Below are positions 1 through 10,445 of a stretch of DNA of 64,000 nucleotides, piece after piece. Position 1 is the first letter of the stretch. Each line of letters starts with the position of its first letter. Origin of the DNA: Montifringilla adamsi (lineage: Eukaryota; Chordata; Aves; Passeriformes; Passeridae); assembly GCA_017590115.1 (NCBI GenBank), contig JAGGNK010012559.1, positions 4,887,459 through 4,951,458 on the forward strand, read 5' to 3'. A program made the translations under genes and the position numbers. The notes beneath the pieces are model-generated. The model saw only the letters and a list, made by a program, of their open reading frames with translations, was not told the DNA's origin and made no database searches.

Positions 1-620
1 GAGCCCCCCAAGCCTTGTGGGATGCGAAGAGGAGCCCCCCAAGCCAAATGGGGTGCTGAGAGAAGCCCCCCAAGCCAAATGGGGTGCGAAGCGGAGCCCC
101 CAGGAGCCGGGTGCAGTGCAGAGAGGAGCCCCCCCCCAAGCTTTTTAGGGTGCAGAGTGGAGCCCCCTGAGCCTTTTGGGGTACAGAGCGAAACTCCTCA
201 AGCCGGGTGGGATGCAGAGCGGAGCCCCCTGGGCCTTTTGGGGAGCGGATAGGAGTCCCCCGACACTTATGGGGTGCAAAGCGGAGCCCCCCAAGCCGAG
301 TAGGGTGCGGAGAGGATCCCCCGAGCTTTGTGGGGTGCAGAGCGGAGCCCCCCAAGCCGAGTGGGGTGGGGAGAGGAGCCCCCCAAGCTGGGTGGAGTGC
401 AGAGCGGAGCCCCCCAAGCCTTACGGGGTGCGGAGCAGAGACCCCCGAGCTGGGTGCGGTGCAGAGAGGAGCCCCCCGGACCTTTTGGGGTGCAGAGCGA
501 AGCCCCCCAAGCCGGGTGGGATGCGGAGCGGAGCCCCCCGAACCTTTCGGGGTGCGGAGCCGAGCCCCCCGGGCCTTTCGGGGTGCGGAGCGGAGCCCCC
601 CGGCCCGGCTGCGCCGCCGC
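1..620. repeat. GC-rich minisatellite, unit about 31 bp
   Basis: Degenerate tandem units built around 'gagccccccaagcc' followed by 'gggtgcagagcg' run from the window edge to about 620. All frames stay open through much of the array because the unit lacks stop codons, which gives proline/arginine-rich phantom ORFs on both strands. No gene is visible here. Confidence 0.9.
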
Positions 621-1370
621 CGCCGCTGTCCCCGCCTCGCCCCGGTTTCCTGCCTCATGAGCAAACTCACGAGGAGCCCGTTCTCAGCTCGCCCCCGACC
701 GCAAGAGCGAGTGACAAACCCCGATGGCTTCCTGCCACCGCGGGTCCCCTGGCGAGGGCACGCTGAGAACCCCGGGGGCTGGCACCTGCTGTGCCCTGCG
801 CTGTCCCCTCTGTGCCCTGCGCTGTCCCCTCTGTGCCCTGCGCCAGCCTGGCACTCCCTGCTCCACCCCGGGGTCCCCTCCTGGCACTGCCACCCTTCTC
901 CTTGCGTCCCCTGTGTGCCGCGGGACACAGCCCGGAGCCCCCCTTGAGCTGTCACCGCCGTGTCACCGCGGTGCCACCGCAGCCTGGGCAGCCTGAGAGC
1001 CGCGGCGACAGGGCAGCAGCGAGGGGACCCGCGGTGGCCCTGGGGGCTGGCAGCGCTGCTTTGGAGGCGGCTGAGAACCACAGCAGCATTGTCTTGGCTG
1101 CTTTGATGGAGAGAGAAGCCGCAGGCACAGGCAGGAAGCCCGGAGGTGACAGGAGGGGATGTGGCAGCTTGGGGGGCACATTCGGGCTCTCCTCGTGTCG
1201 TGGAAAGGAGAAACGGCCCCCAAAATGATCCCCACAGCTTCCCTGGCAATGCCTCGCTCAGGGCTCTGTGGAAGGTGCATCCCCACGGGGCACCTGGAGT
1301 TGTCACCCGCTCAAAAAAGGGCCAGGAGTCACTACTGGAGGCACAGACAGGGAAAAGCCACCAGCTGTCA
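621..1370. other. Gene-free stretch downstream of FAM167B
   Basis: I see no conserved protein or RNA gene. There is a short three-unit repeat of 'gtgccctgcgctgtcccct' at about 788-842. The open frames here are low complexity. LCK, which lies beside FAM167B in mammals, is not in this flank; it could lie outside the window. Confidence 0.6.
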
Positions 1371-1382
1371 CCCTCAGCTCCT

Positions 1383-1388
1383 TTTATT
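1383..1388 (-). terminator. FAM167B: FAM167B poly(A) signal AATAAA
   Basis: AATAAA on the minus strand, 0.5 kb downstream of the FAM167B stop codon. It is the first canonical signal seen after the stop. It implies a 3' UTR of roughly 500 bases that includes the minisatellite at 1486-1750. Confidence 0.6.
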
Positions 1389-1485
1389 GCACCTCAAAGG
1401 GCTGCTCCCCACAATTCCCACCGGGCTGAGCCCACCACCCTCAGGGCCAGGCCCCAAAATGCCTTGGGGGGATGGTGACACTCCT

Positions 1486-1750
1486 GTGCCCGTGGGTATG
1501 GTGACATTCCCGTGAGATGGTGACATTCCCGTGCCCATAGGGATGGTGACACTCCCGTGGGATGGTGACAATCTCGTGCCCATGGGGAAGATGGTGGCAT
1601 TCCTGTACCCCGTGCCCTGGGGATGGTGACACCCATGGGGATGGTGACATTTCCGTGAGGTACCCATAGGGGGATGGCGACATTCCCGTGAGATGGTGAC
1701 ATTCCCGTGCCCATGGAGATGGTGACATTCCCATGCCCTGAGGATGGTGA
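1486..1750. repeat. Minisatellite in the FAM167B 3' UTR
   Basis: About ten degenerate 20-30-bp units of 'gatggtgacattcccgtg' and 'cccatgggg'. The array lies between the FAM167B stop codon and the likely poly(A) signal, so it should be transcribed as part of the 3' UTR. Confidence 0.85.
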
Positions 1751-1878
1751 CACCCACGTGGACGGCGCCACTCCGTGCCACCGCAGTGTGGCATCACCCT
1801 ATGGGCAGCACGACCTGCCCCGAGCCCCGGGGGTCCCCAAAGAGCCGCGGTGTCCCCGGGGTGTCCCCGCGGGCGGGC

Positions 1879-2721
<843 letters not shown>

Positions 2722-4268
2722 GTGGGACAAAGCAGAGCCGCCCCAAAAGCCCCGCTGCTCTCTGTGCCCTCCACGGGGGAATGAAGCCCCCACTCTGCCC
2801 GCGACCACCCACCCACCCCTGCCTCGGCTGCGCCCGCTCCCGGCTCTTTATCCACCCCGAGGCCGATGGGCAGGAATTTCCTTATCCAGAGGAGTATTTT
2901 TGGCTTGTTGCGTTGGGGGTTTTTTTGTTGTTTTTTTTGGTTTTTTTTCTTTTATTTTCTTTTTTAACATCATTGTCTCCGCCTGGGAGGAGACTCCCCG
3001 TTCCCGGACGGAGCCATCACCGGGCACGGAGGAGCTGGAATGATTTATCCCCGGGCTCAGCCGCCCCTCCCCGCTTCTTGGGGGGGCCCAAAAAAGCTCG
3101 AGGAAGGAAAAAGAAACGGGGGGGTGCCCGGGGGGGACAGCCGGGGTCCCGCACCCGGACGGGACCTTAAGGTGGAGCCGCGTCCGGATCTGTCCTGTGC
3201 CACCTCCCCGCTGCCCGCGGGGCTCCAGGGACAGCCGAGGTGCCTCAGGGGTCTCACCTGCGACCCCCGCGTCTCACCTGCCCACCCCCGTCCCCTCCAG
3301 CCCCCCCAGGGCAGCCCCAAATCCTCCGCGTGCTCCCCCCGCGCTGCTCTCCAGTCCCGCTGTCCCCTCGCGTGTCCCTTCCCGCGGTCCCCCCGGTGTC
3401 CCCCCCGCCCCAACCCCGGGCATCGCCGTCTCCCTCCGGGCCGGGCCACCTTAAACCCGACATCCGCCGGCCGGGCCGGGCCGGGCCGGGCCGTGCGGGG
3501 ACATCGCCACCCCGCGCTTCCACCCCGAGGTGCCCGAACTGCCCCTCCCGCACGCCCAAATCCCCGCCCCGGCACCCCGAGCTGCCCCGCTGGCACCCGG
3601 GGTCCCCTCCTTGCACTCCCGCTGTCCCCAATCCCCTCCTTGCACCCCGAGTTTCTTCCTTGTCCCCCAAGGTCCCCTGCTTGCACCCTAAAATTCCCGT
3701 TTTTGCACCCCAAAAAAACCCCTCTCCTTACGGCCAGCAGGTCCCTGTTGGCACTCTGAGGTCGGTCCCCTGCTCGCACTCTGCCTGTCCCCCAGGTCCC
3801 TGCCTGTCCCCCCCAGGACCCTGCCTGTCCCACAGGTCCCCATCTGCCACCCAGCCCGAGCAGGTAAGCAGAGGGGTGGCCGGGCCAGGAGCACCCGGGG
3901 GGGGCTTTGGGGACAGCAGAGCCCGCGGGGACGCTGCCAGCCGGGGCCGGTAACGGGGTGCAGCCCAGCGGGGCAGGGAAGGACCGGGAGCTGCTCCCCG
4001 CGATCCCATTTCCCCCCCCCCCCCCCCCCATCCCAAAATCCCCTCCGGCGCAGCGGAGACCACAGCCAGCTCCGTGCCTCAGTTTCCCCGCTGCCCGGCT
4101 GAGCCATGTGGCACTGCCGCGTGCGGGAGGTGACAATGTCAACACGGAGAGGGGACAGCGCGCCGCGTGACGCGCAGGACAGGGGTTTCCGCAGGATTTC
4201 CCCTTTTTTTTTTTTTTTTTTTTTTTTTTTCCCTCTCCTCCCTCCCCGGCCGGGCCGAGGCGGCGCCC
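2722..4268. promoter_or_regulatory. Divergent intergenic region between FAM167B and the MTMR9-like gene
   Basis: CpG-rich DNA between two head-to-head genes. It holds poly-T runs near 2920-2965, a short 'gggcc' repeat at about 3465-3495, degenerate 'ttgcaccc' units at about 3590-3715 and a C-run at 4012-4029. A 28-base T run at 4203-4230 ends about 40 bases before the MTMR9-like ATG, so it lies in or beside its 5' UTR. The long minus-strand open frame across 3057-4616 is low complexity and is not a gene. Confidence 0.5.
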
Positions 4269-7200
4269 ATGGAGTTCTCGGAGCTGATCAAGACGGCGAC
4301 AGTGGAGGACGTGCTGCTGTCGCGGCCGGGGGTGGCGGCGGTGCGGGGCACCCTGTGCATCACCAGCCACCACCTGCTGCTCTCCTCCTGCCCCCGCGGC
4401 GACCTGGAGCTCTGGCTGCTCATCCGCAACGTGGACGCCGTGGAGAAAAGGTGGGCTTGTCGCCAAGGCTGTCCCTGTCGCTGTCACCGTGCCCGAGCTG
4501 GAGGATGGCCCCCCTCTCCTCTCTCCTCTCCCCGCGGGCACCCCACGGGCACCGCGCTGCCTCTCCCGGCCGCGTCCTTCCTCTTCCTCTCCCTCCTCGC
4601 GGGGCAGAGCGGGCACGGACTCCTCTCCTCCTCAGAGTGCAGAATTTAGGCTGGTACCAACCCCCCCGGAGTGGCGGCTCCCTGCGGGACACCAGGTTTG
4701 GCATTTCTGCCTCTCTGCCACCCGCCCCGGCTGCGCTGGCGGATGGCAGAGCCTGAAGTCCGGCCCAGCCCCCGGGGGGAGAGGGCGGCTCGCTGCTGTC
4801 CCCTGTGTCCCCCAGCCAGCCCTGGCCCCCCTCCCGCAGGGTCTCGGGCTCCTCGGGCACCATCACGCTGCGCTGCAAGGACCTGCGGGTGCTGCAGCTG
4901 GAGATCCCGGGCATGGAGCAGTGCCTGAACGTGGCCAGCTCCATCGAGGTGAGCCCAAAGGCTTGGCCAAGAGGGGAAAAGCGCTGCCGTGTTTGCTCTG
5001 GGTCGGGCATTAACTGGGTAAACACGCGGCTCCGGCAGCGCTGGCACACGGGGACAGTGCCAGCTGCCCTGGCACACGGGGACAGTGCCAGCCGCGGTGT
5101 CCCCGAGCAGCCCCGTGGTTGATGTTTTGTGTGAGGAGGCTCCCGGGATGAGTGGGGAGACGAGAATCTTGACTCCTGAAACATTCAGAATCTTCTGAAT
5201 GTTTCAGAAGGCTGGTTTATTATATGATGATATATATCATTATATATTATATTATATATATATCAAAATAGATCACAATTATATATTATATATTATATAT
5301 TATATATTATATAGATTATATTATTATATATTACAGTACTATATATTATATATTATAGATCACAATTATATATTATATATTATATATTATATAGATTATA
5401 TTATTATATATTATAGTACTATATATTATATATTATATTATATTAATTATATTAATTATATTATATTAATTATATTAATTATATTATATTAATGATACAT
5501 TAAACCTATACGAAAACAATAGAGAGAAAAGGATTCATGAGAAGGCTAGAAAGAACAAGAATGGAATGGAATAACAAAGGCTTGTGACACTCAAAGAGTC
5601 CGAGCCAGCTGACTGTGATTGGCCATTAATTAGAAACAATTAACATGCCCCAATCCCAGCTGCACCTATTGCATCCCACAGCAGCATACAATTATTGTTT
5701 ACATTCCTTTCCTGAGCCTCCTCAGGAGAAAAAAAGTCCTAGCAAATGATTTTTTCACGAAATACCGAAAATTGGCCGCGCAGGCGCTCTCCTCGGTGGA
5801 CTCGGTGATGATGCTGTACCCGTTCTTCCACCGCCCGCCGAGCCTGCGGCTGCAGCAGGGCTGGCACCTCGGTGTCGCCGAGCGCCACCTCCAGCGGGTG
5901 GCCTCGCAGGTGAGCCCCGCCGGCCGGGAGCCGCCGCCTTCCCCGCGCCCCGCCGCTGATGTCGCCTGTCCCGCAGACGAGCCAGTGGCGGCTGAGCACC
6001 GTGAACGGCGACTTCAGCGCCTGCCCCTCGTACCCGCGGGCCGTGCTGGTGCCCGCGGCCGTGGGCGATGAGGCCGTGGCCAAGGCGGCGCGGTTCCGGC
6101 AGGGCGGCCGCTTCCCCGTGCTCTGCTACTTCCACCCCAAAAACGGCACCGTGAGTCCCTCTGCCTTCTGTCCCTCTGCCGGCCTCACCCCCTGCCTCGC
6201 AGAACGGGGGGGGTTCCAGCTTCAGAGGATTCCAGAATCGGGTTGGAAGGGATGTTAAAGCTCATCCAGTGCCACGCCTGTCAGGGCAGGGACACCTCTG
6301 CTGTCCCTGTTCCAAGCCCTGTCCTTCCCTGGATCCAGGGGCAGCCACGGCTGCTCTGGGAAATCCATCCCAGCCCCTCCCAGGGAACCATTCCTAATTC
6401 CCGGTATCCCACCCATCCCTGCCTTCTGCCAGTGAGAGCCATTCCCTGTGCCCTGTCCCTCCATCCTTTGTCCCAAATCCCTCTCCAGCTCTCCTGGAGC
6501 CCCTTTAGGCTAAGGCCACCCTGGATCCCCTTTAAGCTCTCTAAGGCCACCCTGGATCCCCTTTTAGGCTCTCTAAGGTCACCCTGGAGCCCTTTAGGCT
6601 AAGGCCACCCTGGATCCCCTTTAAGCTCTCTAAGGCCACCCTGGATCCCCTTTAGGCTCTCTAAGGCCACCCTGGATCCCCTTCAGGCTCTTTAAGGTCA
6701 CTCTGAGCCCCTTCAGGCTCTCTAAGGCCACCCTGGATCCCCTTTAGGCTCTCTAAGGTCTCCCTAGAGCCCCTTCAGGCTCTCTAAGGTCACCCTGGAT
6801 CCCTTTTACGCTCTCTAAGGTCACTCTGAGCCCCTTCAGGCTCTCTAAGGCCACCCTGGATCCCCTTTTAGGCTCTCTAAGGCCACCCTGGAGCCCTTTA
6901 GGCTAAGGCCACCCTGGATTCCCTTTTAGGCTCTCTAAGGTCACTCTGAGCCCCCTCATGCTCCCTAAGGCCACCCTGGCTCTCTGTCCCCCCGCTGCCC
7001 ATTCCCAGCTGTCCCCCGCTGTCCCCAGGCCCTGCTCCGCAGCAGCCAGCCCCTGACGGGTGCCAACCGGCGGCGCTGCCGCGAGGACGAGCAGCTCCTG
7101 GGGACAATCCTGGACGAGGGCGAGCGCGGCTTCGTCATCGACACGCGCTCGGTGCAGGCGGCCAAGCAGGCGCGGATGGCCGGCGGCGGCACCGAGCCCA

Positions 7201-9300
7201 AATCCTGCTACCCGCAGTGGCGGCGGCTCCACCGCGCCCTGGAGAGGTGAGGGACAGACCAGGAGATGGGGAAAAGGGGTAACAAACCACATGATGTAAC
7301 ATAAGCTACACAGCGCAATACAAAACTGTTCTGTGCAAATTCCCCATCACCCAGGGCGAGAGAACAACTGAACTGGTGCCCCACAACAGGCAGGGCGCTG
7401 TCCCCCTGTGTGACAGTGACACCGAGCCCCACACTGGCTCCGTCTCTCGGGGTGCCTCCCAGTGTCCCCCACTGGGGGGACACTCTCTGGTGGCCCGAGG
7501 GCACTGGTGGCAGCTGGGCTAGTGGCCTTTGCAGCAGAGGGGACACTGGAGACAGCGGTAGGGGATAAAAGGTGACTCTCAGCAGGGGACAGGCCAAGGT
7601 TTATTCAGAGCTCCTCAGGAGCCCCACACCTCAGTGTGTGCCTTGCTCAGAGTAAAACAAAAGGAATCTCAAGGTTATATTTAAACCTTGAGGTTTAAAT
7701 ATAACCGTGAGAGGTTATATTTAAAGAGGGAGGAAACCGAAGGTAGATGCATTTGTTGACTAATAAAGGCCCTAAAGGGATGAAACTTTAGGGATGGACA
7801 TTTGGGATAGGGTATAAAATAATACTTGGGGGGCTGAGCCCTGGCCTCGGACTAAACACTCGATGACTTGGACTGAAAGTTCTAGATGGAAAGGAAGGGA
7901 TGTGAGCGACTGACAGAGAGCCAGGGTGGGGATTTGGGGATGATCTCAACCCAGGAGAATGATTACGCAGGGAGAGGGAGGGTGTACAAAAAGGGGTCCA
8001 CCATTTGGGGGAAATAAGGGGATCCAAAACCAAACCCATTACAAAGTACGAAAGCACACCAAACAGCCCACGGCTCTGTCCCCTCTGCCAGGGGCCGCCC
8101 GCTGCAGGAGAGCTTTGCCCGGCTGGTGGAGGCGTGCGGCGACCCCGCTCCGAGCATGGAGCGCTGGCTGGGCCGGCTGGAGGGCAGCCGCTGGCTCAGC
8201 CACGTCAAGGCCGCCCTGAGCACGGCCTGCCTGGCTGCCCAGTGCCTGGACAGGTAAGGGGGGGCTGCACCGTGGCCGTCTCAGCCCTTTCCGTGCCCGC
8301 AATGTGCCCCAAAACGCTGGGCTCGCCCCGGCAGGGAGGGCTGCTCGGTGCTGGTGCACGGCGCCGAGGGCACGGACACCACGCTGCTGGTGACAGCGCT
8401 GGCCCAGCTCATCCTGGACCCCGCCTGCCGCACCCTGGAGGGATTCCAGGAGCTGCTGGAGCGGGAGTGGATCCAGGTGAGAGCTGTTTTGGCAGGGCGG
8501 GGGTCCCAGCCTGGCTGGGTGCCTCACTCCAGGTCTCCCGCAGGCCGGGCACCCCTTCCAGCTGCGCTGCGCCCGCTCCGCCTCCTCCCACGCCCGGGGG
8601 AAGCAGGAGGCGCCAGTTTTCCTCCTCTTCCTCGACTGCGTGTGGCAGCTGAGCCGGCAGTTCCCCTTCTCCCTGGAATTCGGGGAGCAGCTGCTGCTCA
8701 CCCTCTTGGACAACGCCTACGCCTCGGCCTACGGCACCTTCCTGTGCAACAACGAGAAGGAGAGGTTGGTGAGGGGACAAAGCCCTCCTGTCACGGCTTA
8801 GGTGACACTGCTGGGGACTGGAATGTGTGCCACCTGTCCCCACAGGAGCCTGTGTAAGGTGAGGGAAAGCACACACTCGCTGTGGGCCTGGCTGAACCAG
8901 CCTGAGGAGAAGCACAAGTACCTGAACCCTCTGTACTCACACAACCCCCTGGTGATCTGGCCCTCCGTGGAGCCCCAGAGCATCCAGCTCTGGCAGGGTG
9001 AGTGGGATCCTCCCAAAATCCAGCCCCAGCTCCCAGCTGGGCTGGCTCAGGGGCAGCTGCTGTGCCTTTCCCTGTGTGACAGGGCTGAGCTCACCCCCAG
9101 CCCCTTCTCTCCCAGGTTTCTTCCTTCGTTGGATCCGTCCTTCCCAGCACCTGGATGAGGCCTGGGTGGAAATCCAGAGGTTGGTGCAGGGAAACAACTC
9201 CTCCCTCCAGGAGAGCACAGGGAAAAGGCTGAGCCAGTCCCTCCCTGAGTCTCCTGCTGGGACAGAGAACGGTGAAACGGGGACAGCTGGGACAAGGTGA
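4269..9300 (+). CDS. MTMR9L: MTMR9-like myotubularin pseudophosphatase, intact
   Basis: Ten exons: 4269-4450, 4840-4948, 5784-5909, 5977-6150, 7029-7246, 8092-8253, 8335-8476, 8544-8764, 8846-8997, 9116-9300. All have GT-AG borders and matching phases, giving 556 residues (MTMR9 is about 549). The start 'MEFSELIKTATVEDVLLSRP' matches the MTMR9 N-terminus. Residues 1 to about 100 are the PH-GRAM domain; the myotubularin phosphatase-like domain follows, with markers 'YPFFHRP', 'GGRFPVLCYFHPKNG' and 'VFLLFLDCVWQL'. Where active myotubularins have a Cys-X5-Arg loop, residues 332-340 read HGAEGTDTT, without the Cys and Arg, so it should be catalytically dead like MTMR9. MTMR9 acts as a regulatory partner of MTMR6/7/8 in phosphoinositide turnover; the same role here is inferred. 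The human gene at this place, between EIF3I and FAM167B, is a pseudogene (MTMR9LP), whereas this copy looks functional. Confidence 0.9.
5176..5765 (+). mobile_element. Passerine-type solo LTR with internal AT expansion
   Basis: The stretch opens with a perfect inverted repeat (5176-5190 and 5193-5207). About 300 bases of TATATTA-type simple repeat follow (5215-5500), then the conserved part 'ctgactgtgattggccatta', 'ttgcatcccacagcagca' and 'ttgtttacattcctttcctg'. I recognise this series as an endogenous-retrovirus LTR common in songbirds; the name needs a repeat-library search. It lies in intron 2 of the MTMR9-like gene and stops about 18 bases short of exon 3. No internal viral coding sequence is present. 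Confidence 0.65.
6222..6430 (+). mobile_element. CR1 LINE 3'-end fragment
   Basis: 'gggttggaagggatgttaaa' followed by 'gctcatccagtgccacgcc' and 'gcagggacacct' is the typical 3' end of avian CR1 elements. It is a 5'-truncated, degraded copy in intron 4 of the MTMR9-like gene. Confidence 0.8.
6486..6975. repeat. Minisatellite, unit about 30 bp, MTMR9-like intron 4
   Basis: About sixteen units of 'aggctctctaaggtcaccct' followed by 'ggatcccctttt'. The array ends about 50 bases before exon 5 and fills most of the intron beyond the CR1 fragment. Confidence 0.9.
7294..8045 (-). mobile_element. Probable LTR-type element in MTMR9-like intron 5
   Basis: Read on the minus strand, the stretch starts with TGTAATGGG and carries a canonical AATAAA in a 'gctctgaataaacc' context near 7596-7610, as in the R region of an LTR. 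It also holds the 15-bp inverted repeat at 7673-7706. I could not identify target-site duplications or name the family. It is non-coding and inserted between exons 5 and 6. Confidence 0.4.
7673..7706. repeat. Perfect 15-bp inverted repeat with 4-base loop
   Basis: Arm 1 is GGTTATATTTAAACC (7673-7687), the loop is TTGA and arm 2 is its exact reverse complement (7692-7706). A third partial copy, GGTTATATTTAAA, follows at 7713-7725. Confidence 0.9.
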
Positions 9301-10200
9301 CACTGGAAATTCCCATGGGAAGGGCTGTGCAGGACACAGACCCCGTGGGCAGCTCTGGGACAGGGGACAGAGCCTCCCTCAGCTGCCCACCCTGAGCTCG
9401 TTTCAGTAAATCTCTCTCCCAGCCTTTGCCTGTGTCCTGCTCTTCCATAAGGAAGCTGCTCCTTCCCATTGGGATTGCAGCAGTGCCCGCTCTGGAGCTG
9501 AAGGGCAGCAGATCACACAAAAAACCCCAAGAGATGACAGAAAAAAAACCAGCAGATCACACACAAAAAATCCCAGTAGGACACACAAAAAAAGCAAGAT
9601 CACACCAAAAAATCCCAGCAGATCCCACAGAAAAACCCCAGATTACACCAAAAAACCCAACAATCACACAGAAAAACCCCAGCAGGACACACAAAACCAA
9701 CACCCCAAAATCACACAGGCTGCAGCCTCTGCAGCCTGGAGCCAGCCTGGGAATTCTGCCCTTGAGCCCAGTTTTGAGGAAGGAAAGAGGAAAGAAAAAA
9801 AGAGCCAGGAGGGTGGGAGGGCGAGGATGTGCAGCACGAGCTGCCAGGGCAGGAAATAACTGCTCCATGAGGGAAGCTGGCCCGGGGTCAGCCCAGCAGA
9901 TAAACAGAGCGCCGGGGCCGGGCGCGTGCGTGGCAGCTGGAAAACAATTCCTGGCTGCTGCACTTGCAGCTTTTTCACACTTCAGGGCAGGGCCTGAGGC
10001 TGTGCAGCCTCCCTGGGAAGGAGGTCATGGATGGGCAGAGGTCCCAGGAGGAGCAGCAGTGCTCCATGGGTGTGGAACAAAGCACTGACAACAGGGCTGG
10101 GAAAACAAAGTCCTTGGGTTGATTTTGGTCCAAACGGGGAAAACCAACCTAAAAAAAACCCCACAGAGGTGCTTTTCCTTGTGTTTAGAAAAGATTTCTA
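9301..10200. other. Convergent intergenic region, MTMR9-like / EIF3I
   Basis: It holds the short MTMR9-like 3' UTR, then an A-rich minisatellite at about 9515-9715 (units such as 'cagatcacacaaaaaatccc'). Ordinary non-coding sequence follows up to the EIF3I 3' end. I see no gene. Confidence 0.6.
9405..9410 (+). terminator. MTMR9L: Likely MTMR9-like poly(A) signal AGTAAA
   Basis: AGTAAA lies 105 bases after the stop codon and is followed by a T/C-rich stretch. No AATAAA occurs nearby downstream, so this variant hexamer is the best candidate. Confidence 0.4.
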
Positions 10201-10206
10201 TTTATT
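10201..10206 (-). terminator. EIF3I: EIF3I poly(A) signal AATAAA
   Basis: Minus-strand AATAAA about 240 bases beyond the EIF3I stop codon; it is the first canonical hexamer downstream. Confidence 0.6.
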
Positions 10207-10445
10207 TCCTCTTTTTTTCCCCTCCCCTGGTTTATAAATATGCCCAGCAGGGCAGGAAGCCAACCCAGTTCCCTTCACTCTTCTCCCAGTAAAAGCCACT
10301 GCAGCTGCTGGAGTTCCCACTTCCCCAACTTCCCACAGCCCCCAAAATCCCTGCCAAAAACAACTTCAGGCCTTTCCAACAACCCCTGGACTGGGCAAGG
10401 GGTTGGAGAAGGGAAAAGAAGAGGAGAGCAGAGAGAAATTCTCCT

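Noticed and set aside
176..947. Overlapping plus-strand open frames in the leftmost minisatellite
   Set aside because: Three frames are open at once across the same repeat, which shows they reflect the stop-free unit rather than coding.
3057..4616. 519-codon minus-strand open frame upstream of and across the MTMR9-like exon 1
   Set aside because: It is antisense to a clear conserved exon and made of GC-rich low-complexity sequence, with a poly-Lys run from the T tract.
6486..6975. CRISPR-like regularly spaced repeats
   Set aside because: Units are directly adjacent without unique spacers and drift gradually. This is a minisatellite in a vertebrate intron; the same holds for the other arrays.
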